Positions 17,169 to 24,368 of a stretch of 64,000 nt of DNA are shown piece after piece. The notes under the pieces are model-generated. The model was not told where the DNA came from and ran no database searches. It was given only the letters and a program-made list of their open reading frames with translations. This DNA comes from Chelatococcus sambhunathii. Its GTDB lineage: Bacteria > Pseudomonadota > Alphaproteobacteria > Rhizobiales > Beijerinckiaceae. The first letter of the stretch is position 1; each line of letters begins with the position of its first letter. Both the position numbers and the translations under genes were made by a program. The stretch covers positions 62,001 to 126,000 of the forward strand of contig NZ_LIOL01000005.1 in NCBI RefSeq assembly GCF_001418005.1, given 5' to 3'.

Positions 17169-18374
17169 ATGCGGACGAGATTGCGAAAATCGGTAGCCTT
17201 TGCAGCCCTGGCCATTGTCGCGGCCACCGGCGTCGCCCGAGCCCAGGGCGAGATCAAGATCGGCGAGATCAACAGCTATTCGGCCCTGCCGGCCTTCACC
17301 GAGCCCTACCGCAAGGGCTGGCAGCTCGCCATCGAGGAGATCAATGCCAAGGGCGGCGTCGACGGCAAGAAGCTCGTCGTCATTTCCAAGGACGACGCCG
17401 GCAAGCCGGCCGAGGCCGTGACGGCTGCCAACGAGCTCGTCTCGCGCGAGGGCGTGGCGCTCATCACCGGCACCTTCTTCTCGCACATCGGCCTGGCCGT
17501 GGCCGATTTCGCCAAGCAGAAGCAGGTGTTCTTCATGGCGGCCGAGCCGCTGACGGACGCCATCACCTGGTCCAAGGGCAACGACTACACCTTCCGCCTG
17601 CGTCCCTCCAACTACATGCAGGCGGCGATGCTGGCCGAAGAGGCGGCCAAGCTGCCGGCCAAGCGCTGGGCGACGGTGGCGCCGAACTACGAATACGGCC
17701 AGTCGGCCGTCGCCGTGTTCAAGGAGCTTCTCTCGAAGGCCCGCCCGGACATCGAATGGGTGGACGAGCAGTGGCCGCCGCAAGGCAAGATCGACGCCGG
17801 CGCGGTGGCGCAGGCCCTGCTCGCGTCGAAACCCGAAGCCATCCTCAACGTCACTTTCGGCGCCGACCTGGTGAAATTCGTGCGCGAGGGTAACACCCGC
17901 GGTCTCTTCAAGGACCGTTCGGTCGTCAGCTTCCTCACCGGCGAACCGGAATATCTCGACCCGCTCAAGGACGAGACTCCCAAGGGCTGGATCGTCACCG
18001 GCTACCCCTGGTACGACATCAAGACGCCGGAACACGACGCCTTCCTCAAGGCCTACCAGGCGAAGTTCAACGATTATCCACGCCTTGGCTCCATCGTCGG
18101 CTACGGCACGATGAAGGCGGTCGCGGCCGTCCTCGCCAAGGCCGGCTCGACGGAGACCGACAAGCTCGTCGCCGCCGCCAAGGGCGTCGAGGTCGACACG
18201 CCCTTCGGCAAGATCGTCTTCCGGGCGACCGACCACCAGTCGACGCTCGGCGCCTATGTCGGCAAGACCGATGTGCGCGACGGCAAGGGCGTGATGGTCG
18301 ATTCCGTCTATCGCGACGGCGCGAACTACCTGCCGTCCGAAGAGGACGTGAAGCGGCTCCGGCCGCAGGGATGA
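17169..18374 (+). CDS. ABC transporter periplasmic substrate-binding protein (Leu/Ile/Val-type)
   Basis: A 401-residue type I periplasmic binding protein of the hydrophobic/branched-chain amino acid transporter group (HAAT). A Sec signal peptide spans about residues 1-25 (positively charged start, hydrophobic stretch, cleavage after GVARA). The mature protein starts with GEIKIGEINSYSALPAFTEPYRKG. Members of this group also carry aromatic carboxylates, so nicotinate or a hydroxylated form is a plausible cargo given its place in the nicotinate operon. Two strong hairpins lie in the 250-base gap before the permease gene and could raise the amount of this transcript segment relative to the membrane genes. 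Confidence 0.9.
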   Translation: MRTRLRKSVAFAALAIVAATGVARAQGEIKIGEINSYSALPAFTEPYRKGWQLAIEEINAKGGVDGKKLVVISKDDAGKPAEAVTAANELVSREGVALITGTFFSHIGLAVADFAKQKQVFFMAAEPLTDAITWSKGNDYTFRLRPSNYMQAAMLAEEAAKLPAKRWATVAPNYEYGQSAVAVFKELLSKARPDIEWVDEQWPPQGKIDAGAVAQALLASKPEAILNVTFGADLVKFVREGNTRGLFKDRSVVSFLTGEPEYLDPLKDETPKGWIVTGYPWYDIKTPEHDAFLKAYQAKFNDYPRLGSIVGYGTMKAVAAVLAKAGSTETDKLVAAAKGVEVDTPFGKIVFRATDHQSTLGAYVGKTDVRDGKGVMVDSVYRDGANYLPSEEDVKRLRPQG

Positions 18375-18445
18375 AGTTGCGGCTGAGGCCTCGGGGAGCG
18401 CCGCTGCCGTAACGAGAGCGGCTGTTCCCCTCGCGCTCGGGGGCA

Positions 18446-18535
18446 GGGGCGGAGGGCGGTACGACCGACGCTCCGCCCCGGGCAGCAGCCCTTGCAGCGC
18501 ACCCTTTCCCGCCCTCCCACACAGGGCGGCGAGGG
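18446..18535 (+). repeat. Two tandem hairpins between binding-protein and permease genes
   Basis: Hairpin 1: GGGGCGGAG (18446-18454) pairs perfectly with CTCCGCCCC (18471-18479). Hairpin 2: a C-rich palindrome at 18502-18535 with an inner 6-bp stem CGCCCT/AGGGCG and an outer CCCT/AGGG. The second resembles the elements at 6680 and 32161. As in other binding-protein operons, such structures may protect the upstream message or reduce read-through. Confidence 0.45.
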
Positions 18536-18624
18536 ACCGGGGCACTGTCGCTCACGTTCGTGCAAGCTACCGCCCGAACCTGGCGCATGACGCCGGGGCT
18601 GACCAGAACCAGAGGGTCGCGTCC

Positions 18625-20586
18625 GTGGAATTCATCGTCGTCCAGTTCCTGACAGGCCTCGCCAGCGCGGCCTCCCTGTTCCTCGTCGCGTCCGGCCTGT
18701 CGATCATCTTCGGCGTCACGCGCATCGTGAACTTCGCCCACGGCGCCTTCTACATGCTCGGCGCCTATGTGGCCTATACGCTCACGGAGCGCTTCGAGGG
18801 CTTCTTCGGCTTCTGGGGCGGCATCGTCGCCGCGGCCCTCGTCGTCGCGGCCGTCGGCGCGCTGCTGGAGATCGTGCTGCTGCGCCGCATCTATCGCGCG
18901 CCGGAGCTGTTCCAGCTGCTCGCCACCTTCGGCGTGACGCTGATGGTGCAGGACCTCGTCGTCATGATCTGGGGGCCGGAGGACCTCGTAGGCCCGCGGG
19001 CGCCGGGCCTGCGCGGCGCCGTCGATATCCTCGGTCTCGCGGTGCCCACCTACGACCTCTTCCTCATCGTGCTCGGCCCGCTCGTTCTCGGCGGCCTGTG
19101 GATCCTCTTCCACCGCACGCGCTGGGGCGTGCTCGTGCGCGCGGCGACACAGGACCGCGACATGGTGGCGGCCCTCGGTGTCAACCAGACCTGGCTGTTC
19201 ACCTCGGTCTTCGCGCTCGGGATCTTCCTCGCCGGCCTCGGCGGCGCGCTGCAGATCCCGCGCAACGCCGTCACCCATCTCATGGACCTTTCGATCATCG
19301 TCGAGGTCTTCGTCGTCGTCGTCATCGGCGGCCTCGGCAGCGTGCTCGGCGCCTTCATCGCCGCCGTGCTCGTCTCGGAACTCAACGCCTTCGGCATCCT
19401 GATCTTCCCCAAGATCTCGATCGTCCTCGTCTTCCTTGTCATGGCCTGCGTGCTCATCGTGCGGCCATGGGGCCTGCTCGGGCGCCCCGAAGGGCCGGCG
19501 CGCCAGCCGGCCGGGCTCAGCATCCGCCCGTGGCAGCCGATGAGCCAGAACCAGCGCCTCGTCATGCTCGCCGTCGTCGTCGCCGCGGGTTTTGCGCCCT
19601 TCGTCACCGGCGACTACGCGCTGACGGTGCTGGCCGAGATCGCCGTCTTCGCCCTCTTCGCGGCGAGCCTGCACTTCCTGATGACGGTCGGCGGCCTCGC
19701 CTCCTTCGGCCATGCGGCCTATTTCGGCCTCGGCGCCTATGGCGCGGCCTTCGCCACCACCATGTTCGGCATGCCGATGATCGGCTCGCTCCTGCTCGGG
19801 CCGCTGCTCGGGGTGGCCGGCGCCATCCTCTTCGGCTGGTTCTGCGTGCGCCTGTCGGGTGTCTATTTTGCCATGCTGACGCTCGCCTTCGCGCAGATCG
19901 CATGGTCCGTCGCCTTCCAGTGGGTCGAGGTCACCGGCGGCGACAACGGCATCCTCGGCGTGTGGCCGGCGAGCTGGGCCGCTAGCCCCGCCGCCTTCTA
20001 CTGGCTCGCCCTCGCCGTCTCCGTCGCCGGCATCGTGGCGCTGCGCGTACTCGTCTTCTCGCCCTTCGGCTACGCGCTCAGGGCAACGCGCGATTCCGCC
20101 CTGCGCTCGGAGGCGATCGGCATCGACCGCTCGCGCGTGCAGTGGGCCGCCTTCGTCATCGCCGGAACGTTCGCGGGCATCGCTGGGGCGCTCTTCGCCT
20201 TCCTGAAGGGCAGCGTCTTCCCGGACAACCTCGCCATCCCGATGTCGGTCGACGGCCTCGTCATGGTGCTGCTCGGCGGCATCGAGACGGTGTCGGGGGC
20301 CGTCGTCGGCGCCATCGTCTACAAGGCGCTCGCCATCTGGCTCGTCAGCCAGACGGACCTGTCGAAGCTCGTGCTCGGCGCCATCATCGTGCTGCTCGTC
20401 GTCGCCTTCCCCAAGGGCATCGTCGGCTTCGCGGAGGACCTCCTGGCCCGCCGCCGCGCCAAGGCCGACGACGGCGGCGCCGCGGCGCGGACCACACCCG
20501 CCAAGGCACCCGCCAAGGCGCCCGCTGCGACCTCCGGCAGCGGCGCCGCCCCGATCGCCGCCCCCAAGATGGAGGCCGCACGATGA
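18625..20586 (+). CDS. ABC transporter permease, fused LivH-LivM type
   Basis: A 653-residue inner-membrane protein joining the two permeases that are usually separate. The N-terminal half (about 1-290) is LivH-like (VASGLSIIFGVTRIVNFAHGAFYMLGAY). The C-terminal half (about 315-615) is LivM-like (LHFLMTVGGLASFGHAAYFGLGAYGAA, ALRATRDSALRSEAIGID). Both halves have several hydrophobic helices. The last 40 residues are an Ala/Lys/Pro-rich cytoplasmic tail that does not belong to either family. Translation starts with GTG. The stop overlaps the first ATPase gene (ATGA). One fused chain could supply both halves of the translocation channel. Confidence 0.92.
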   Translation: MEFIVVQFLTGLASAASLFLVASGLSIIFGVTRIVNFAHGAFYMLGAYVAYTLTERFEGFFGFWGGIVAAALVVAAVGALLEIVLLRRIYRAPELFQLLATFGVTLMVQDLVVMIWGPEDLVGPRAPGLRGAVDILGLAVPTYDLFLIVLGPLVLGGLWILFHRTRWGVLVRAATQDRDMVAALGVNQTWLFTSVFALGIFLAGLGGALQIPRNAVTHLMDLSIIVEVFVVVVIGGLGSVLGAFIAAVLVSELNAFGILIFPKISIVLVFLVMACVLIVRPWGLLGRPEGPARQPAGLSIRPWQPMSQNQRLVMLAVVVAAGFAPFVTGDYALTVLAEIAVFALFAASLHFLMTVGGLASFGHAAYFGLGAYGAAFATTMFGMPMIGSLLLGPLLGVAGAILFGWFCVRLSGVYFAMLTLAFAQIAWSVAFQWVEVTGGDNGILGVWPASWAASPAAFYWLALAVSVAGIVALRVLVFSPFGYALRATRDSALRSEAIGIDRSRVQWAAFVIAGTFAGIAGALFAFLKGSVFPDNLAIPMSVDGLVMVLLGGIETVSGAVVGAIVYKALAIWLVSQTDLSKLVLGAIIVLLVVAFPKGIVGFAEDLLARRRAKADDGGAAARTTPAKAPAKAPAATSGSGAAPIAAPKMEAAR

Positions 20587-21356
20587 GCGCGCCCATCCTC
20601 GAAGTCGAGAAGCTGTCGAAGTCCTATGGCGGCGTGCATGCGGTCAGAGGCGTTTCCTTCACCCTCGCCGCCGGCGAGATCCTCGCCCTCATCGGCCCCA
20701 ACGGCGCCGGCAAGAGCACGTGCTTCAACATGCTCAACGGCCAGATCGGCCGCGATACGGGCTCGGTGAAGATCCTTGGCCGCGACACGACGGGCCTGCG
20801 TCCGCGCGAGATCTGGCGCCTCGGCGTCGGCCGCACCTTCCAGATCACCGCCACCTATCCCTCGATGACCGTGCGCGAGAACGTGCAGGTCGCGCTGCTC
20901 TCGCACCACCGCGAGCTCGGTCGCCTGTTCGGCTTTGCTGGCGCGCGCCACCGCGCCGAGGCCGACCGGCTGCTCGGACTCGTCGGCATGCGCGACCTCG
21001 CGGAGCGACCGTGCGGCGAGCTCGCCTATGGCGACCTGAAGCGCCTCGAACTCGCCATCGCCCTCGTGAATGAGCCGAAGCTCCTCCTGATGGACGAGCC
21101 AACGGCCGGCATGGCACCGAGGGAGCGGGTCGCGCTGATGCGCCTTACCGCGACGATCGCGCGCGAGCAGTCGATCGGCGTGCTCTTCACCGAGCACGAC
21201 ATGGACGTGGTCTTCGAGCATGCCGACCGGATCATGGTGCTGAACCGCGGCAGCCTCATTGCGGGCGGCACGCCGGCGGAGGTGCGCAACAACCCGGACG
21301 TCAAGGCCGTGTATCTCGGCGAAGGCAGCGTCTACGGCGGAGAGGCCGCGGCATGA
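20583..21356 (+). CDS. ABC transporter ATP-binding protein, LivG type
   Basis: A 257-residue ATPase energising the importer. Walker A is GPNGAGKST (about 36-44). The signature region is unusual: the family's LSxGxxR reads LAYGDLKRLELA. Walker B is LLLMDEPTAGMAP, and the switch His is in FTEHDMDVVF. The C-terminal extension (LIAGGTPAEVRNNPDVKAVYLGEG) is typical of LivG. The start ATG overlaps the permease stop and the stop overlaps the next ATPase start, so all membrane and motor subunits are translationally coupled. Confidence 0.93.
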   Translation: MSAPILEVEKLSKSYGGVHAVRGVSFTLAAGEILALIGPNGAGKSTCFNMLNGQIGRDTGSVKILGRDTTGLRPREIWRLGVGRTFQITATYPSMTVRENVQVALLSHHRELGRLFGFAGARHRAEADRLLGLVGMRDLAERPCGELAYGDLKRLELAIALVNEPKLLLMDEPTAGMAPRERVALMRLTATIAREQSIGVLFTEHDMDVVFEHADRIMVLNRGSLIAGGTPAEVRNNPDVKAVYLGEGSVYGGEAAA

Positions 21357-22057
21357 AACTCGAAGTCCACCAGCTCAACAGCTTCTACGGGCCCGCCCAT
21401 ATCCTCTTCGACGTCGACATCAATGTCGGCGCCGGAGAGGTGGTGGCTCTGCTCGGCCGCAACGGTGCCGGAAAGTCCACCACCTTCCGCTCCATCGTCG
21501 GGCTCGTCGCCCGGCGCGAGGGGCGCATCCTCTTCGAGGGCGAGGACATCACGGCGCGCCCGACGCACGAGATCGTGCGCCGCGGCCTCGGCTACGTGCC
21601 CGAGGACCGGCGCATCTTCACCGAGCTGACGGTCGAGGAGAACCTCATGGTCGGCGAGCAGCCGGAGCGGACGGGCGCCCCCCGCTGGACGCCGGAGAAG
21701 CTCTATGCGCTCTTTCCCAATCTCGGCGAGATGCGGGGGCGCCTTGGCGGACGCATGAGCGGCGGCGAGCAGCAGATGCTGACCATCGCCCGCACGCTCA
21801 TGGGCAACCCTTCCCTCGTCCTCCTCGACGAGCCGTCGGAGGGGCTCGCCCCCAAGATCGTCGAAGAGATGGCGAACGCCATCCTCGCCATGAAGAACGA
21901 GGGCCTCAGCATCGTCCTGTCGGAGCAGAACCTGCATTTCGCGCGGCTGATCTCGGACAGGGCCTATATCATCGAAAGCGGGCGCATCCGCTTCGGCGGC
22001 ACGATTCGCGAGCTCGAGGAGAGCCCCGACATTCGTGACGCTTATCTTGCAGTGTGA
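21353..22057 (+). CDS. ABC transporter ATP-binding protein, LivF type
   Basis: A 234-residue second ATPase of the importer. Walker A GRNGAGKST sits around residues 35-43, the signature MSGGEQQML around 137-145, and Walker B LVLLDEPSEGLAP shortly after. The opening (NSFYGPAHILFDVDINVGAGEVVALLGRNG) and the end (IRELEESPDIRDAYLAV) are the standard LivF form. It starts inside the stop codon of the LivG-type gene. The MarR regulator follows 37 bases downstream and is probably the last gene of the operon. Confidence 0.93.
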   Translation: MKLEVHQLNSFYGPAHILFDVDINVGAGEVVALLGRNGAGKSTTFRSIVGLVARREGRILFEGEDITARPTHEIVRRGLGYVPEDRRIFTELTVEENLMVGEQPERTGAPRWTPEKLYALFPNLGEMRGRLGGRMSGGEQQMLTIARTLMGNPSLVLLDEPSEGLAPKIVEEMANAILAMKNEGLSIVLSEQNLHFARLISDRAYIIESGRIRFGGTIRELEESPDIRDAYLAV

Positions 22058-22094
22058 TAGGCGGCGAGAGATCGCCGCCCGGACCGGAGTATCG

Positions 22095-22526
22095 ATGACC
22101 TCAGCCGTTTCGATGCCAGCCTATGTTCTCGACGAGCAGATCGGCTTCATCCTGCGCCAGGTGAGCCAGCGCCACACGACCATCTTCATGACCATGATGG
22201 GCGAGGACCTGACTCCGACCCAATGGGCTGCGCTCGCCAAGCTCCACCAGGCCGGCCCGCTGTCGCAGAACCTCCTCGGCCGGCAGACGGCCATGGACGC
22301 CGCCACCATCAAGGGCGTCGTCGACCGGCTGACGAAGCGCGGCCTGACCGGGACGAGCCCCGACCCCGACGATGGCCGGCGCCTGCTCGTGGCCCTGACG
22401 CCGGAGGGCGAGGCGACCGTCGCACGCTGCCTGCCCCGGGCCGCCGCCATCTCCGAGGAAACGCTGAAGGAACTGAGCGCCGCGGAACGCGCGACGCTGA
22501 TCGCCCTGCTGCAGAAGATGCTCTGA
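22095..22526 (+). CDS. MarR family regulator, candidate nicotinate-pathway repressor
   Basis: A 143-residue winged-helix regulator. The ATG at 22095 is chosen because of the GGAG 5 bases before it; the frame is open upstream to 22035 but those codons overlap the ATPase gene. The DNA-binding part reads LTPTQWAALAKLHQAG ... LLGRQTAMDAATIKGVVDRLTKRGL (about 46-92) and the wing DPDDGRRLLVALTPEG. NicR of Pseudomonas putida, which responds to 6-hydroxynicotinate, is also a MarR protein. This one, last in the dehydrogenase/transport operon, is the obvious candidate to bind the two shared palindromes at 9828-9849 and 23843-23864. Its ligand is not known. Confidence 0.88.
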   Translation: MTSAVSMPAYVLDEQIGFILRQVSQRHTTIFMTMMGEDLTPTQWAALAKLHQAGPLSQNLLGRQTAMDAATIKGVVDRLTKRGLTGTSPDPDDGRRLLVALTPEGEATVARCLPRAAAISEETLKELSAAERATLIALLQKML

Positions 22527-22556
22527 CGCGCTTCCGGCCCCGCGGCCGGAAACGCG
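22527..22556. terminator. Bidirectional hairpin between convergent MarR and enamidase genes
   Basis: CGCG-C-TTCCGGCC pairs with GGCCGGAA-A-CGCG around a 4-base loop: 12 base pairs with one mismatch. It fills nearly the whole 36-base gap between the two convergent stop codons, so it can serve both directions, although there is no long T-run. Confidence 0.6.
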
Positions 22557-22562
22557 TGCGCC

Positions 22563-23759
22563 CTATCGCGCCACGATCTCCGGCATGCGCGTCGCCGGCG
22601 GGGTGTTGCGGCTGCGCTGCGTGCGCACGATCCCGTCGATGATGGTCATGCCGATGCCCGGCAGGTCGCCGAGGCGCACGGACTCGAGCAGGTCCTTGCC
22701 CGCCGAGTGCTGGGCCTTGTCCATCAGCACGAAATCGGCCGCGCGGCCGACCTCGACCAGGCCGCAGTCGAGCTGGCGCATGCGCGCCGTGTTGCCGGTG
22801 GCGAAGCAGAAGGCCACCTCTGCCGGCACGTCGCCGAGCGAGGAGAGCAGCGAGACCATGCGCAGGATGCCGAGCGGCTGCACGCCGGAGCCTGCCGGCG
22901 CATCCGTCCCGAGGATGACGCGGTTGAGGTCGCCCATCTCGCGCGCGATGCGCAGGGTGTAGAGCGCGGCCCGCTCGTTGCCGTTGTGCACCAGCTCGAG
23001 GCCGCGCTTGCAGCCCTCGCAGATGCAGCGGATCTGGTCGTCCGGCAGGGCCGTGTGGCCGCCGTTGATGTGGCCGACGACATCCGTGTCCGCCTCCAGC
23101 ACCACGTCCTTGTCGATGAGGCCGGAGCCGGGGATGGACGGCCCGCCGGTGTGGATGGTCGACTGGATGCCGTACTTGCGCGCCCAGGCCACCATCTTGC
23201 GCGCCGTCGGCCCGTCCTTGACGCCGCCGAGGCCAACCTCGCCGAGCAGCTTGACGCCCGCGTCGGCCAGGTCCTTGAAATCCTGTTCCGTCATGTCCGG
23301 CTCGATGCAGGGTGCGCCGGCGTGGATCTTCACGCCGCTCGGGCGGAAGGCGGAGAAGGTGCGCTGGGCGTAGATCGCCATGGCCTTGAGCCCGACGACG
23401 TCGCGCGGTCGGCCCGGCGTGTGCACCTCGCCGGCCGAGATCATGGTGGTGACGCCGCCGTGCAGATTGCTGTCGATCCAGTTGAGCTGCTGCTGGCGCG
23501 GCGTCCAGTCGCCGGCGACGGGATGGACGTGGCTGTCGATGAGGCCCGGTGTCAGCACCGTGCCGTTGGCGTCGATGACCTCGCTCGCGCCGTCGGTGTC
23601 GACGTCCTTCTCGCGGCCGACGGCGGCGATCCGGCCGTCGATCGCGACCACCGTGTCGCCGTCGAGGATCGGCCGCTCGAGATCGCCGCTCAGAATCAGG
23701 CCGATGTTGCGAATGACGAGCTTGCCCTTCCCGCCCTGCTGTACCGCATCGTGCGCCAT
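22563..23759 (-). CDS. ena: Enamidase (amidohydrolase) homologue
   Basis: A 398-residue amidohydrolase closely resembling the enamidase of Eubacterium barkeri, which opens the ring of 1,4,5,6-tetrahydro-6-oxonicotinate to give 2-formylglutarate and ammonia. Metal-site residues are in place: H77 and H79 (LIDSHVHP), E174 (GEVGLGG), H203 (HTGGPSIPG), H230 (GHINGG) and D286 (LGTDAPAG). Shared segments include RNIGLILSGD at the start, LHGGVTTMISAG, PGRPRD and the end SRNTPPATR. Imidazolonepropionase or dihydroorotase are less likely because these specific segments would differ. It is transcribed toward the MarR gene, separated from it by a hairpin, and is divergent from the ferredoxin across the shared operator. 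Confidence 0.88.
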   Translation of the reverse strand: MAHDAVQQGGKGKLVIRNIGLILSGDLERPILDGDTVVAIDGRIAAVGREKDVDTDGASEVIDANGTVLTPGLIDSHVHPVAGDWTPRQQQLNWIDSNLHGGVTTMISAGEVHTPGRPRDVVGLKAMAIYAQRTFSAFRPSGVKIHAGAPCIEPDMTEQDFKDLADAGVKLLGEVGLGGVKDGPTARKMVAWARKYGIQSTIHTGGPSIPGSGLIDKDVVLEADTDVVGHINGGHTALPDDQIRCICEGCKRGLELVHNGNERAALYTLRIAREMGDLNRVILGTDAPAGSGVQPLGILRMVSLLSSLGDVPAEVAFCFATGNTARMRQLDCGLVEVGRAADFVLMDKAQHSAGKDLLESVRLGDLPGIGMTIIDGIVRTQRSRNTPPATRMPEIVAR

Positions 23760-23816
23760 AGGTTCCCTCTCTCCCGTTGCTTCGACCAGCCTCTCGCCGC
23801 CCGCGTCACGACCCGA

Positions 23817-23864
23817 TTGACAAGCCGGATCAGATGCGGTAATTTGTTAGTATACAAACAATCT
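23817..23864. promoter_or_regulatory. Divergent promoter/operator: enamidase (-) and ferredoxin (+)
   Basis: On the plus strand TTGACA at 23817-23822 is followed 17 bases later by TAATTT, which overlaps the pseudo-palindrome TTTGTTAGTATACAAA (23843-23858). Extended by CAATCT the motif spans 23843-23864. Read on the minus strand it matches the site before the dehydrogenase operon at 20 of 22 positions. On the minus strand TATACT inside the site, with TTGCTC 16 bases upstream, is a possible enamidase promoter. A protein bound here would block both directions. Confidence 0.68.
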
Positions 23865-23896
23865 AGAGGCGAGCAAGAGCCCTTCCGGAGGTTCGC

Positions 23897-24226
23897 ATGA
23901 CCTATGTCGTGACCGATGGCTGCATCCGTTGCAAGTACCAGGATTGCGTGGAGGTGTGCCCGGTCGACTGCTTCTACGAGGGGGAGACGATGCTCGTCAT
24001 CCATCCGGACGAATGCATCGACTGCGGCGTGTGTGAGCCGGAATGTCCGGCCGACGCGATCGTCTCCGACACTGACCCGCGCGCCGACCGCTGGCTGCCC
24101 GTCAATGCGAAATATGCCGCGATCTGGCCCAACATCACCGATAAGGGACCGGTCCCGGACGATGCGGACGCGTGGAAAGACGTCCCCGACAAGGAGAAAT
24201 TTCTATTTAGTACGGAAAAAATGTAA
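23897..24226 (+). CDS. fdxA: 7Fe ferredoxin (FdxA type), probable donor to 6-hydroxynicotinate reductase
   Basis: A 109-residue soluble ferredoxin with one 3Fe-4S and one 4Fe-4S cluster. Cysteines C9, C17 and C50 fit the 3Fe site, and C21, C40, C43, C46 the 4Fe site; C12 and C25 are additional. A strong GGAGG lies 6 bases before the ATG. The first 95 residues match the FdxA family closely; the last dozen ([11 protein letters not shown]) are encoded by unusually AT-rich DNA and end differently from common members. FdxA is often a housekeeping gene, but here it is divergent from enamidase, shares the predicted nicotinate operator and is followed by a ferredoxin-NADP reductase. A pathway role is therefore likely. 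Confidence 0.93.
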   Translation: MTYVVTDGCIRCKYQDCVEVCPVDCFYEGETMLVIHPDECIDCGVCEPECPADAIVSDTDPRADRWLPVNAKYAAIWPNITDKGPVPDDADAWKDVPDKEKFLFSTEKM

Positions 24227-24244
24227 ATACTTGCAATTCCGTAC
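24210..24244 (+). promoter_or_regulatory. Inverted repeat across the ferredoxin stop, upstream of fpr
   Basis: GTACGGAA (24210-24217) and TTCCGTAC (24237-24244) form a perfect 8-bp inverted repeat with a 19-base AT-rich spacer containing the ferredoxin stop codon. It lies 125 bases before fpr. It could be a terminator-like structure or an operator for fpr; the absence of a T-run favours the second. Confidence 0.4.
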
Positions 24245-24368
24245 GAGATCGTGCAAATAGAAGCTGGTTACCCCTTTTCCCCCGCGCGGCGCCCCGCTAT
24301 GTGAAGGCGCGGCACTCAACCCCGCGGCACCGGCCGCGACGCAGATCCGGGAGCATGGACGAGAAGCC

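Noticed and set aside
22563-23759. Enamidase homologue read as imidazolonepropionase or dihydroorotase
   Set aside because: Specific segments (HGGVTTMISAG, HTGGPSIPG, SRNTPPA end) match enamidase as I know it, and no histidine or pyrimidine genes are nearby.
24210-24244. Inverted repeat considered as the ferredoxin terminator
   Set aside because: Loop is long (19 bases) and there is no T-run after the right arm; kept as a possible operator instead.
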